Below, piece by piece: positions 43,567 through 53,035 of a stretch of 64,000 nt of DNA; within the stretch, counting starts at the first letter, position 1; each line of letters starts with the position of its first letter. Origin of the DNA: Paenibacillus sp. LS1 (lineage in GTDB: Bacteria > Bacillota > Bacilli > Paenibacillales > Paenibacillaceae). The stretch is from positions 31,908 through 95,907 of the forward strand of contig NZ_JAPDOE010000016.1 of assembly GCF_026013365.1 (NCBI RefSeq). Direction: 5' to 3'. The notes beneath the pieces were generated by a model. The model searched no databases, had not been told where the DNA came from, and saw only the letters and a list, made by a program, of their open reading frames with translations. A program made the position numbers and the translations under genes.

Positions 43567-44442
43567 CTAGGCTCCAAATCGCTGACGATACCCGCATTTC
43601 CTACACAACTCTTCCACAGCTTCCCGCTTGGAAAAACCATACACCAGATTGTTCGCTCGCTCACCCTCAATAATCTCCGAGAATGATTTCTCGTGCACGT
43701 TACCGAGGTTAATGACACCCTCGCCATCGAGACAGCATGGAACCACTGTTCCATCCACAAGCACAGCTGCCTGACCGCGAAGTGCATGGCAAAAACCTTT
43801 GCCGTCATCTTCGGGTGCATCCAGACTTGGCCACTGGAACTCATGGTCCTGATTCAGGTATACATTCGGGGCAATTTTGACCCCGCTGCCTGGAACTACT
43901 TTTTCCTCAATGCGGAAGTCCAGATTGAATTCACGTTCCAGTACTTCAAGGGTCTCCCGATTTCGATTCATCTGAGCATTCGTGAAGTTATCCTGCGTCA
44001 GATTCCACAGTCGGAATGAGATGATGACATTGTGCTTAACAGCCTCGTGTACAAAAGACAGAATATTGCTCAGGTACCCGTCACGGTCAGTTGAACCTTC
44101 ATGCCCATCGAAGCTGTGCAGGGAGAAGTTCATCTGCCGCAGCGCCGGTTTGCCGAGCAATTTATGCTGAGTCTTGGGCAGCAGTGTACCATTCGTGGTA
44201 ATGTTCACCTTGAGTCCCTTCGCATGTGCGGAATCGAGCAGCAGATCTATTTTGGGATGCAACAAGGGTTCACCTTTGACATGTAGATAAATATGGTTGG
44301 TATGTGGTTTAACTTGATCCAGTATATTGTTGAAGACTTCAGGGTCAATGAATCCTTTGGCACGCTGTGTCTGCGGACAGAAGCTACACGCCAGATTACA
44401 GATACTTGTGATCTCAATATATACTTTTTTGAACGTTTTCAA
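43567..44442 (-). CDS. Radical SAM protein with SPASM-type cysteine cluster
   Basis: A 291-residue radical SAM enzyme. The [4Fe-4S]/SAM site is CNLACSFC at about residues 15-22. The core has HIYLHVKGEPLLHP, NITTNGTLL and NFSLHSFDG. The C-terminal part carries a SPASM-like cluster: FCHALRGQ, DGTVVPCCLDGEG and ELCRKCGYRQRF, seven cysteines in all, able to hold auxiliary clusters. No precursor peptide, rSAM partner or modified-enzyme gene is next to it, so the substrate is unknown. The start is TTG at 44442 behind GGGGA; an upstream in-frame TAA excludes longer forms. Promoter TTTACC-17-TATAAT lies at 44546-44518. Convergence with PL3 or the sugar importer in function is not indicated. Confidence 0.85.
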   Translation of the reverse strand: MKTFKKVYIEITSICNLACSFCPQTQRAKGFIDPEVFNNILDQVKPHTNHIYLHVKGEPLLHPKIDLLLDSAHAKGLKVNITTNGTLLPKTQHKLLGKPALRQMNFSLHSFDGHEGSTDRDGYLSNILSFVHEAVKHNVIISFRLWNLTQDNFTNAQMNRNRETLEVLEREFNLDFRIEEKVVPGSGVKIAPNVYLNQDHEFQWPSLDAPEDDGKGFCHALRGQAAVLVDGTVVPCCLDGEGVINLGNVHEKSFSEIIEGERANNLVYGFSKREAVEELCRKCGYRQRFGA

Positions 44443-44517
44443 CTCGGGTCCCCATTCTGCTTAGGAGGGAGAACAATCCCACCCGCATTTGTGATCCGGC
44501 CCATATGCGCCACCACT

Positions 44518-44546
44518 ATTATATCGGGTTAAGGAGCCTAGGTAAA
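44518..44546 (-). promoter_or_regulatory. Promoter of the radical SAM gene
   Basis: TTTACC (44546-44541) and a perfect TATAAT (44523-44518) are 17 bases apart on the minus strand, about 75 bases ahead of the start. A 21-codon frame beginning with the ATG near 44505 overlaps the TTG start with its stop. Confidence 0.65.
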
Positions 44547-44582
44547 TTGTTGAACTGTTTACGGGTTTAAAGATTTATGTCA

Positions 44583-45440
44583 TTATCCTTTGACCCCGCC
44601 AACCGTCAGTCCTGAGATAAAAAAGCGTTGGAAGAACAGGAACAGAATCAGAATCGGTACAATCGCAAGCACGGCTCCAGCGATTAGTTCTTCGTAATGA
44701 TTGCCCAGTGGCGATACGAAAGACGCGAGTCCAATCGGCAGGGTGAATTGTTCGGTTGTCCGAAGCACCACGAGTGGCCAGAGAAAGTTATTCCAACTGT
44801 TCATTGCCTGCAGAATGGCTATCGCCCCAAAAGCTGGAGCCATCAACGGCACCATAATGCGGAAGAAGATCCCGAACTCCGTACAACCGTCAATTCGCCC
44901 TGCATCCATAAAATCCTTCGGCAAACCTTGGGCAAACTGCCTGAAGAAGAAGATGGGCAAGGGTGCCACGATAAAAGGTAGAATAACGCCCCACACCGTA
45001 TTGATCAGCTTCAGCTTAATCGTCAGTTCATATAAGGGGAGTAGGATAATCTCCATCGGAATCATCATAACGACCAGCACCAGAGTGAAGATCAGATTCT
45101 GGCCCCTGAACCGATAGACCCCCAGCCCATATCCGACCATGGAGGAGAACAGCAGACTTAATACCGTGAATAATGCCGTGATGACAAGACTGTTTTTGTA
45201 CCATATAAAATAGTTCCCTGCTGCTCCCGTTCCGGTGAAGATCGATTTGTAATTCTCGAAGCTCATTAACGCCCAATCCCATCTAACATTGAGTCCATAT
45301 CGAAACAGTTCCGTTGCCGGTTTCAGCGAAGCGAGGATTAGCGCATATAACGGAAATAGCATCAAGATACCCAAGATCACGAACAACACCAGTAACAGCA
45401 GTGAAGCCACATTCAGTTTGACTCCCCATCTATGCATCAA
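44583..45440 (-). CDS. Carbohydrate ABC transporter permease (MalG type)
   Basis: A 285-residue inner-membrane permease with six helices. The EAA motif FMDAGRIDGCTEFGIFFRIMVPLM near residues 185-210 is typical of MalG/CUT1 permeases. The N-terminus LNVASLLLLVLFVILGILML is the first helix. It follows the partner permease by three bases and completes the sugar importer. No ATPase gene lies here, as is normal for CUT1 systems in this group, which share MsmX/MsiK-like ATPases encoded elsewhere. Confidence 0.93.
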   Translation of the reverse strand: MMHRWGVKLNVASLLLLVLFVILGILMLFPLYALILASLKPATELFRYGLNVRWDWALMSFENYKSIFTGTGAAGNYFIWYKNSLVITALFTVLSLLFSSMVGYGLGVYRFRGQNLIFTLVLVVMMIPMEIILLPLYELTIKLKLINTVWGVILPFIVAPLPIFFFRQFAQGLPKDFMDAGRIDGCTEFGIFFRIMVPLMAPAFGAIAILQAMNSWNNFLWPLVVLRTTEQFTLPIGLASFVSPLGNHYEELIAGAVLAIVPILILFLFFQRFFISGLTVGGVKG

Positions 45441-45443
45441 TTC

Positions 45444-46376
45444 CTAATCCTCCTTCCTGAACATGCCGAGTAAGGTCAGCTGAAGCATGCTGATCACGAG
45501 TGTAATCACCAACAGCGTAATGCCAATTGCTGCGCCGAATCCCAGATTGAAATACTGGAAACCTTGTTGGTAGATATACCCCACCATCGTTAACCCGATA
45601 TTTTGTGGAGACGGTTTGCCTGCCCAGAGCATGTAACTCTCCGTGAACATGGCATATCCGCCATACAAAGTAATCGTCACCACATAGATCGTGATCGGTT
45701 TGAGCATCGGCACGGTAATCTTGGTGAATTTGTTCAGCACACCCGCTCCATCGATATCTGCCGCTTCATACAGATCCTTGGGGATGCTCTGCAATGCCGA
45801 TAGAAAATACAGCATGTTAATCCCGATCCAGCGCCAACCTGCCAGGACAACCAGTGCGACCATCGCAAGGGACGAACTGTACAACCATTGCTGGCTCGGA
45901 ATACCCAGCAGGTTCAGGATGGAATTCATCAGCGCACCATCCAGCTCGCCGAAGATAAGCCGGAACACAACCCCCGCTACAACAACGGAGGTCAGTGCCG
46001 GAATAAACAGAGCAGAGCGGAACACATTACGAGCCATCATGCGACTTGAGTTGAGCAATACAGCAAGCACGAGTGGGATAGGAACCAGCAATAGCAGCGT
46101 CCAGAACGTATAACGTGTGCTATTCCACAGTGCTGCACGGAAATCGGCATTCCACAGCTTGCCGTAATGCTCAAGCCCCACAAACTGTACGTCTCCGGGG
46201 AGCACCTGCTGGAAACTCATAACCCCGGCTCGAAATAACGGGTAGGCAAAGAAGATGAGAAAAGACAAAATGAACGGTAATACAAACAGATACGGTGCCC
46301 ATGTTCTGGCACTCATCCGTACTCTCCGCCGTCTGGTGGCGCGTACAGAAACCGTTGTTTCCTTTTGCAGCTGCAC
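45444..46376 (-). CDS. Carbohydrate ABC transporter permease (MalF type)
   Basis: A 310-residue permease with six helices; the N-terminus is strongly basic (RATRRRRVRMSART) before helix 1 (APYLFVLPFILSFLIFFAYPL). The EAA motif is DLYEAADIDGAGVLNKFTKITVPML near residues 205-230. The start is GTG at 46376 behind GGAGGTT. It pairs with the next gene to form the channel and follows the binding-protein gene after 79 bases. Confidence 0.92.
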   Translation of the reverse strand: MQLQKETTVSVRATRRRRVRMSARTWAPYLFVLPFILSFLIFFAYPLFRAGVMSFQQVLPGDVQFVGLEHYGKLWNADFRAALWNSTRYTFWTLLLLVPIPLVLAVLLNSSRMMARNVFRSALFIPALTSVVVAGVVFRLIFGELDGALMNSILNLLGIPSQQWLYSSSLAMVALVVLAGWRWIGINMLYFLSALQSIPKDLYEAADIDGAGVLNKFTKITVPMLKPITIYVVTITLYGGYAMFTESYMLWAGKPSPQNIGLTMVGYIYQQGFQYFNLGFGAAIGITLLVITLVISMLQLTLLGMFRKED

Positions 46377-46455
46377 TGTGGACCAACCTCCAACCTGGAA
46401 TGAACCGTATACTCTGTATGAAAGAAATGTAATTGACGTTTAAGCCATTCCTATC

Positions 46456-47766
46456 TCAACGGGTTAATTCAGCCTGCACATCATTTAATACCTGTTCAGG
46501 ATCTTTCAGATTAATGAAAATATCTGGCATGGCTTTATTACGTACGGCATCGAACACTTCCGGTGACTTCTCCCGAATATTGACCGGAGCAATCTCGTCT
46601 TTTACGCTCAGCAACGTATCGAAGATATCATCCCCGAAGTAATCCGTGTATTTGTTCGATTCCTTCATGGTTGGATCGGTCCATACGTCCGTACGGATCG
46701 GGTCAAATCCAAGCTGTTTCCAGATCTGAAGATTACCTTCCTTGGACAGTTTCGCATAAGCAAGGAACTGCTCGGCAAGTTCCACAGCACCGGACTGATT
46801 CGTAATGGACGTTGCCGTTCCACCCATACCTGCTGAACGGTTGCCGCCCTCTTCCCATGCCGGCATTGGACGAATGATCATTTTCCCTTTCAGATCCGGA
46901 ATATGGTCCGTGAACCGATTCATGAACCAGAATGGCATAAATACCGCCGCTGAACTGCCTTGGTCCATATAACCGAAGTATTCTTCCGTATCATGACCCG
47001 CCCCAGGAGCGACAGCTGCTACCCCTTCCTTGACCATCTGCTGGAAGAATTTCATCGTCTGCACATTCACAGGCGCGTTCACCGTCACATTACCGTCTGC
47101 ATCCACCTGATCGGATTTCTGTTGACTGATGGCTGGCCACCAGGACCAGTTGCCGTTACCCTCAAATGTAATCATCGGTTTGCCTGTCTTCGCGAGCACT
47201 TGCTTCCCAGCCTGCTCAAAATCACTCCAGGTCTTGATGTCATCTGCATTCACACCGGCCTGATCCAAAATCTCCTGGTTGTAATACATGACAGTTGCAC
47301 CAACATGATAATCAATACCGTAATACTTGCCTTCCTTGCTGTAGATCTCAACACGGGATTGTACAATGTTATTCAGCTCTGGCTTGATCATGTCTGTCAG
47401 ATCCACCAGTTGCGGAACGCCTTTCATGAAATTGGGGAATTTACTCTGCTCGATATCTACCAGATCCGGTGCACCTACACCCGATTGCAATGCAAGCAGT
47501 AGCTTGGTATGCATATCGTCGTATGGAATCGTGGTTGCTTCCAATTCAATCTGTTGATCTGGATACTCCTGATTCCATTGCTCTGCCATACTTTCATAAA
47601 ACTTCTGATGCGCATCTACAAAAGTCCAGAAAATGAGTTTGGTCGCTCCCCCCTGTGCGTTTCCTCCAGATGACCCATTGGATGCTTCCTTTGTCGTACT
47701 GCATCCACTCAAGACCGCCATCACCGCAAGAATACATACCCCTAACCAAACCAGCATTTTCTTCAT
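46456..47766 (-). CDS. Sugar ABC transporter substrate-binding lipoprotein
   Basis: A 436-residue CUT1 binding protein. The signal peptide ends in a lipobox LSGC, so it is lipid-anchored outside the membrane. Family marks are LIFWTFVDAHQKFYESMAEQWN, TIPYDDMHTKLLLALQSG, PDLVDIEQSKFPNF and WSWWPAISQQ. The sugar cannot be told; the neighbourhood of pectin and arabinan enzymes suggests plant oligosaccharides. The ATG at 47766 follows AAGGGGA. First gene of the importer operon; a cre-like site lies 57-70 bases upstream, and an AraC regulator is divergent. Confidence 0.9.
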   Translation of the reverse strand: MKKMLVWLGVCILAVMAVLSGCSTTKEASNGSSGGNAQGGATKLIFWTFVDAHQKFYESMAEQWNQEYPDQQIELEATTIPYDDMHTKLLLALQSGVGAPDLVDIEQSKFPNFMKGVPQLVDLTDMIKPELNNIVQSRVEIYSKEGKYYGIDYHVGATVMYYNQEILDQAGVNADDIKTWSDFEQAGKQVLAKTGKPMITFEGNGNWSWWPAISQQKSDQVDADGNVTVNAPVNVQTMKFFQQMVKEGVAAVAPGAGHDTEEYFGYMDQGSSAAVFMPFWFMNRFTDHIPDLKGKMIIRPMPAWEEGGNRSAGMGGTATSITNQSGAVELAEQFLAYAKLSKEGNLQIWKQLGFDPIRTDVWTDPTMKESNKYTDYFGDDIFDTLLSVKDEIAPVNIREKSPEVFDAVRNKAMPDIFINLKDPEQVLNDVQAELTR

Positions 47767-47822
47767 GTAAAATCCCCTTCCCAAGGTTGTGATATGAATC
47801 GAATGAAGGATAAAACCAATTT

Positions 47823-47836
47823 CGTAAGCGCTTTAT
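47823..47836. promoter_or_regulatory. cre-like catabolite control site
   Basis: CGTAAGCGCTTTAT is close to the CcpA consensus (TGAAAGCGCTTTCA) around its symmetric AAGCGCTT core. It lies between the importer operon and the AraC gene, where CcpA could repress the importer when better sugars are available. Confidence 0.55.
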
Positions 47837-47923
47837 TTTCTATGTTACTTGCTGTATCATAAAAAATAAATGCTCGATGCCAACATGAATTTTAAATATT
47901 CCAACCTGTTCGGAGGTGCCTGA

Positions 47924-48832
47924 TTGGACTCACCCATACTTCACTTCATCACCCCGCCCATTCCCTATTTTATCGATTGTGGACGTGCGTATTACGAAGC
48001 TGGTGAATATCATATCAGCCGCAGTGACATCGGTGTATTTGATCTCATTGTCGTTACCCGTGGTTCTCTCGCCGTCAACGAGAATGGAACGGAATGGCGA
48101 CTTCAGGAAGGAGACGCCTTGATTCTGATGCCTGATGGCCACCATTACGGCAGTTCTGCATGTGAAACGGAGACAGAACTGCTCTGGATTCATTTTCAAA
48201 CCTATGGCAGCTGGAAAGAATCCTCCGATATGGATGAGTGTCTGGCGAATCAGGCCCAGCTCATTGAAACACACAAGAAAAGCGCATATCTGAATCACTG
48301 CGATGTATGCTCCATCTTCATTCCGAAACATATGCGAATTTCATCCAAGGAAATGGAGATGCTGGAACACTTTTCACAGCTTGATCAGGAGCCACAGTCC
48401 ATGCGAAACTGGAAACGACAGGCGAGCTTTCAGCATTTCATGCAGCACTTGGATCGTGGACTATCCTCCCTGTCCGATGTAACGGCCATTCGCATCGCCG
48501 AGAAGATTGAATTATATATCCGCCATAACTACTCACTTCCGATCTCTAATCCTTTGCTGCAAAAGGAACTGAATTATCACCCAAACTATCTGGCCCGAAG
48601 TATGTTGAAGGTCTACGGCATGACACCGATGGAATATCTGTTACAATTCAGACTCGAACAGGCCAAAAAGCTACTGCTGCAAACCGCCTGGTCCGTCGCT
48701 CGCATTGCCGAGGAGATCGGCTTCAATCATGTATCCTATTTTTCTTCCTGCTTCTCCAAAAAAGAAGGCATCTCACCCTCCAACTTCCGTAACAAATTTA
48801 CCGGTACCGAAAACAAGCCCAATTCGCTTTAA
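47924..48832 (+). CDS. AraC-family transcriptional regulator
   Basis: A 302-residue regulator. Residues 1-150 form a cupin-like sugar-sensing domain (FDLIVVTRGSLAVNENG, EGDALILMPDGHHYGSS). Residues 195-295 form the double helix-turn-helix with IARSML... (YLARSMLKVYGMTPMEYLLQ) and the conserved SVARIAEEIGFNHVSYFSSCF. The start is TTG at 47924 behind GGAGGTG. It is divergent from the sugar importer and very probably controls it. A terminator hairpin follows at 48858-48921. Confidence 0.92.
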   Translation: MDSPILHFITPPIPYFIDCGRAYYEAGEYHISRSDIGVFDLIVVTRGSLAVNENGTEWRLQEGDALILMPDGHHYGSSACETETELLWIHFQTYGSWKESSDMDECLANQAQLIETHKKSAYLNHCDVCSIFIPKHMRISSKEMEMLEHFSQLDQEPQSMRNWKRQASFQHFMQHLDRGLSSLSDVTAIRIAEKIELYIRHNYSLPISNPLLQKELNYHPNYLARSMLKVYGMTPMEYLLQFRLEQAKKLLLQTAWSVARIAEEIGFNHVSYFSSCFSKKEGISPSNFRNKFTGTENKPNSL

Positions 48833-48857
48833 GTCTGTCCAAATTGAGATATCAAAA

Positions 48858-48921
48858 AAGCGCCCGGTAGGTCGAGATCACGTTGCGCTGCAACGCATAT
48901 CTCCGAAAAAATCGGGCGCTT
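48858..48921. terminator. Bidirectional terminator between the AraC and DUF5695 genes
   Basis: AAGCGCCCG (48858-48866) pairs with CGGGCGCTT (48913-48921); an inner GTTGCG/GCAAC stem fills part of the loop. Short A and T runs flank the structure. Confidence 0.6.
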
Positions 48922-49008
48922 CTTCATGTGTAATCCGTAATATTATCAGATGTTGAATATGGGATGCTACCTAGTACCTGTTACGTTACGGTTAACGGCT
49001 ACATCCAT

Positions 49009-52000
49009 CTAAATTCCACCCTCCACTGGCTCCTCTCCCGTTGCAGCAATGATCGTCACGTTCGCTTGCACCTTCAGTTCCGTACCCTCCACGGCTCCTT
49101 CAACCATGAACGTGCCCACCGCTGCTAATTGCTCAGCCGTTATCTCATTCCAGACCACTGCAACGTCCTTTGTTGTACCATCGCTGTACGTCACAGTTAC
49201 AACGGCAGGTAACGTTGGTATTTCACCCACCACAGCCATCACATCCACACTTTCCACTTCACTAACGCCCAGCTGAAGTGTGTTCTCTTCACTCAGATCC
49301 GGCAGGATAACAGCTTCATCCTCCCCATTCAAGGCCAGCGAAGTGCTAGATGCAAGGGTTGCCACTTCAGCTGCGCTCAGTGCACGGCTATAGATGCGGA
49401 AGTCATCGATGAGTCCGTTAAAATACGGATCAGGGTATTGTGATTTGCCAATATAGTTACTCTTGGTCTGACCCAGACTGGACGGTTTCAACGTCATATT
49501 GTTATTCCGCCCGACTTCTACACCATCCACGTAGATGATTCCCGTGTTGCCTGTCAGTGTAACGGTCACATGTTTCCACACGCCCACTGGGAGACCGGGC
49601 ACATTAATCGTTTGCTCCTGGCCTGCGGCATTACCTCCAGTGGTGATGGCAAATCTCATATTACTCCCCACCTTCGGTGTCAGGAACATATAGGTTCCCG
49701 TCCCTGAACCAAAATCGAAAATGCGGGTAAAATCACTGAGAGCATTCGCCTTCACCCAGGTTGCGATCGTAATAGAATCCGCCCTGCTGACAATGCCCTC
49801 AGGCAATTGCACATAACCATCCGTACCGGATAGACTAATTGCCCGGTTCTTTTTGCCTGTTACCCAGGAAGTTGTACCTTTGGCAGTCGCATGGTTGCCA
49901 CTACCCGAAGAATCCGCAGCAGCCGTGCCTGTGTTCTCATCAAAATTGTACTGTGCCATCTTCTCTGGAAGTGGCGGTGCGGCATTCACGGTCACTTGCA
50001 CGGTGTCATTTGCCGATAATATCGAATCATTAGCCGTTAAACGGAATGTATACACACCCGCAGCCGAAACGGTTACCTGCGTATACGCTGAAGTTGGCGA
50101 TGCAAAAGAGACCTGCGCTCCTGCCGGTCCATTCACCAAACTCCATGCCAACGTTAATTGACCACTCGGCAGTCCATCATCAGTAACCGTTCCCTGAAGA
50201 CGGATCTTGTCAGGCAACGTGATGGAAGAATCCGTTCCTGCATCAACCGTTGGAGCCGCGTTGGCATCCGGCGTCGTAGGCGTAAGCTCCACACTGTAAG
50301 ACGCTGCTGTACCTGCATCTACCTTCAACGTGTTCACCGGTTGATAGGCATTGAATTTGCCTTTCACCTGACCGTCTACCTTAATCAGATATGTGCCTGT
50401 TTTCAGACCTTGGAACGTAATGGACGTCTGGTGTGGCTGGCCTGGTGTCAGATTCTTCATATCCAGCCAGACATAATCCTTGGCTACAGCCAGTTTGGCC
50501 CCAGTATACTGGTCTTTGTTCAGTTCAATGTACAGCTTTTCAGTAATCAGATTAAGTCGCTTGAACAATCCATCCAGTGGCGTAATGTTATATTGTCCAT
50601 TCGTAAGTGTGACATCTGCCCCGTACCCTGTCAGTCCGAAGATCGGGTCCACTGCAATATCTGCACTCAATGTCTGCAATGCACCGAACAAGCCCAGGTC
50701 TGCTTCCCCTGTCATCCCGCGCCAGCCATTCAATAACGGTACATTGGCTCCACCGCCAGTTCCATTCGTACCATAGTTGCCTTTCTCGGCCTGATACGTC
50801 CAGGAAGCTGCACCAAAATTGTCCGGGTCAGCACTAATCTGTCCCGAGTTAATGGCCCCTACGTTAGCAATCTTCGCGGCATAGGACAAGCGCTGTTGTT
50901 CTTCCCGCTTAGTGCCTTCATGGAACCGAATCCAGTCATCCATGGCGTATCCGGCCAGAGAGGTTGTGTACTGGAAGTTAAACCAATTCTCCCCCGTAAT
51001 CGTTACCGGGTCCGTGTAGTAATACCACACCGGCATGTGTCCACGGGAAGCACGGGTTTTGAGGTTGATTTTGCCCATTATCTCCAATGCTCTACTCTGC
51101 TCTGTTACTTGATCCGAATGCAGCTTCGCTAGCGTGTATACAGCTTCTTCGCCTGTATTGTCATAGCTATACTCCGAACCATAAGGATAAGTCGTATTCT
51201 TGAAATTTCCGTATTTCGTTCTCATTTTCGTGATAATATCGTTGGCCTCCGTGTCATATCCTTCTTTTTTCAAAGCTTGAATGATATCCGGAGTCGTCAA
51301 TTCTCCCATCAGCCCGGTGTTCCAGTTGTAGGCGACAGGCCCTTCGTAGAGGGCTTTGAAAATGTTATAAGCGCGCAGCAGATAAGTTTCCTTGTCATGC
51401 TTGTAAGTAACAAGGTCAGGGTATAAATCCGCAATTTTATACATGCTGAAGTATGTGTTATACACATGTGGATAAGCATATCCACGGTAGGTAGGTGTTG
51501 TATTCGGCTCGGGCATCAGAAAATCGTGAATCAGATAATCTTCATGATGTCCATTCATCAGATTGGTCCAGATCGCTGTTTCCAGATAATCATCCACGGC
51601 CCGAATTTCCCGGGCAACGGGTGTCAGGGTGTTCTTTTCAGCCAGAAACTGTCCATGCGTCAGTCCCCAGTCATCTCCCCAACCCCAGTAGCCGTTGAAC
51701 ACATTGCGCTTGGACTTGGTATTCATCATCCAGTCATCAAACACTTTGTCCCGGATATCTCCCGGCAGGTTCCACTGGGTTTTATCCACCATAAAGGTCG
51801 AATGATCCTGCAACGCTTTGTCGACGGGATCAATGGCGTAGAATTGCAGTACCGTTTTTTTGCCACTATCATACTCCACAGTCACGTTATTGGGTCCCAG
51901 CTGGCTGAACTGCAATTCATAGATTTTATGATCGCCAGGCTTGCTTTCCTTTAACGGTACAACCGTCCCATTAGCATATTGCACTTTGGTAATGGTCTTG

Positions 52001-52980
52001 GATGTACGCAGATCCACCTTTGCTTTCTGGTTGGTCGGCACGATCATGCCTGGAACTACGGTGACATCAATAAGTCCCGCGTTATACAGTGCATTTTTCG
52101 CAGCATGTTCGTCCGCAACAGCCAGGAACTTGAATCCGTATGTCTTGGACTGGCCTGCTTCCAGAACCAGGCTCGTATTTGGCAGATATCCCCGGTTGGT
52201 GGATTTGATCACGTTGGAATGAATATAGAAGACGTTCAGCCCTTCAATCCATTTGCCTTCATTTGCCGGATTCCAGGCCCACTTGCTACCCGGATGTTCC
52301 TCATTACGCCACCGATCCTGATACTCGAATCCTGCTCCCGTCGTTGCATCTGGAATCAGCATCAGATAAGAACCAATGCCGCTTGGACGGCTGGCCGTAA
52401 TATAGGAGCTGTTATTGCCAACAAACGAGTGTGTAACAACCCTTGTCTCATAGATCGCATCACCGTAAGTCCACTGTTCATTGAATGGCAAGGGCAGACC
52501 GAAATCACCAATCTCCAGCTTCTGGCCGCTCGTATTCTGCACTTCAATCTTCCACAGAATGGATCCATCCGTCTGGGTGGTATAGGTCTCGATCACTTTG
52601 AAATTGCGAATCCCCTGGGCATTCGATGCATTGGCATATGTCACCGTCACCTGATTACCGGAATTCGTGATAGTCCGACCATCTGCCGACAGATTGGTCC
52701 AGGCTTTGGTCCACGCCCCACCATTCAATCGGTACGTGAACATCAGTTCACCAAGCCACTGGTGGTCTGCTGTATTTTGTTCTGGCGCAACGGTTGCATT
52801 CATAACGTATTCCGTCGGAAAAGCATCGCCCTTGATCTTAATGGAAGAAATTTCACCATGACTTCCCGTCTGAAGAATGAGCTTGTCGGTGGACAACTCG
52901 TGGGCATACGTTTGATCCGTAGCAAATACAAGCGCAGCCGCCAGGGATAACACTGCGGTCAACATCATTTTAAACCTCAT
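49009..52980 (-). CDS. Giant secreted DUF5695-type protein with LamG and Ig-like domains
   Basis: A 1,323-residue exported protein (signal peptide about 1-26). Residues 28-880 match my memory of DUF5695: a beta-sandwich part (about 30-300) and an all-helical, six-hairpin-like part (about 390-720; VFNGYWGWGDDWGLTHG, YAYPHVYNTYFSMYKIADLYPD, YGSEYSYDNTGEEAVYTLAKL) suggesting a glycosidase fold. Then a PKD/Ig-type domain (about 905-1000; VDAGTDSSITLPDKIRLQGTV), a LamG domain (about 1010-1210; ATWVKA, KHVTVTLTG, YVDGVEVGR) and a bacterial Ig-like domain (VTYSDGTTKDVAVVW). A polysaccharide-active enzyme is likely; the bond it cuts is unknown. The start follows GAGGAGG. A broken GH127 gene lies directly upstream. 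Confidence 0.8.
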   Translation of the reverse strand: MRFKMMLTAVLSLAAALVFATDQTYAHELSTDKLILQTGSHGEISSIKIKGDAFPTEYVMNATVAPEQNTADHQWLGELMFTYRLNGGAWTKAWTNLSADGRTITNSGNQVTVTYANASNAQGIRNFKVIETYTTQTDGSILWKIEVQNTSGQKLEIGDFGLPLPFNEQWTYGDAIYETRVVTHSFVGNNSSYITASRPSGIGSYLMLIPDATTGAGFEYQDRWRNEEHPGSKWAWNPANEGKWIEGLNVFYIHSNVIKSTNRGYLPNTSLVLEAGQSKTYGFKFLAVADEHAAKNALYNAGLIDVTVVPGMIVPTNQKAKVDLRTSKTITKVQYANGTVVPLKESKPGDHKIYELQFSQLGPNNVTVEYDSGKKTVLQFYAIDPVDKALQDHSTFMVDKTQWNLPGDIRDKVFDDWMMNTKSKRNVFNGYWGWGDDWGLTHGQFLAEKNTLTPVAREIRAVDDYLETAIWTNLMNGHHEDYLIHDFLMPEPNTTPTYRGYAYPHVYNTYFSMYKIADLYPDLVTYKHDKETYLLRAYNIFKALYEGPVAYNWNTGLMGELTTPDIIQALKKEGYDTEANDIITKMRTKYGNFKNTTYPYGSEYSYDNTGEEAVYTLAKLHSDQVTEQSRALEIMGKINLKTRASRGHMPVWYYYTDPVTITGENWFNFQYTTSLAGYAMDDWIRFHEGTKREEQQRLSYAAKIANVGAINSGQISADPDNFGAASWTYQAEKGNYGTNGTGGGANVPLLNGWRGMTGEADLGLFGALQTLSADIAVDPIFGLTGYGADVTLTNGQYNITPLDGLFKRLNLITEKLYIELNKDQYTGAKLAVAKDYVWLDMKNLTPGQPHQTSITFQGLKTGTYLIKVDGQVKGKFNAYQPVNTLKVDAGTAASYSVELTPTTPDANAAPTVDAGTDSSITLPDKIRLQGTVTDDGLPSGQLTLAWSLVNGPAGAQVSFASPTSAYTQVTVSAAGVYTFRLTANDSILSANDTVQVTVNAAPPLPEKMAQYNFDENTGTAAADSSGSGNHATAKGTTSWVTGKKNRAISLSGTDGYVQLPEGIVSRADSITIATWVKANALSDFTRIFDFGSGTGTYMFLTPKVGSNMRFAITTGGNAAGQEQTINVPGLPVGVWKHVTVTLTGNTGIIYVDGVEVGRNNNMTLKPSSLGQTKSNYIGKSQYPDPYFNGLIDDFRIYSRALSAAEVATLASSTSLALNGEDEAVILPDLSEENTLQLGVSEVESVDVMAVVGEIPTLPAVVTVTYSDGTTKDVAVVWNEITAEQLAAVGTFMVEGAVEGTELKVQANVTIIAATGEEPVEGGI

Positions 52981-53035
52981 GAACTTGGCCTCCTCTTATG
53001 GATTCATTGTTAACGTTCATAGGCTGGTACACGAC

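Noticed and set aside
51979..52950. 323-codon plus-strand open frame
   Set aside because: Lies antisense inside the DUF5695 gene, has no ribosome site and its translation looks random.
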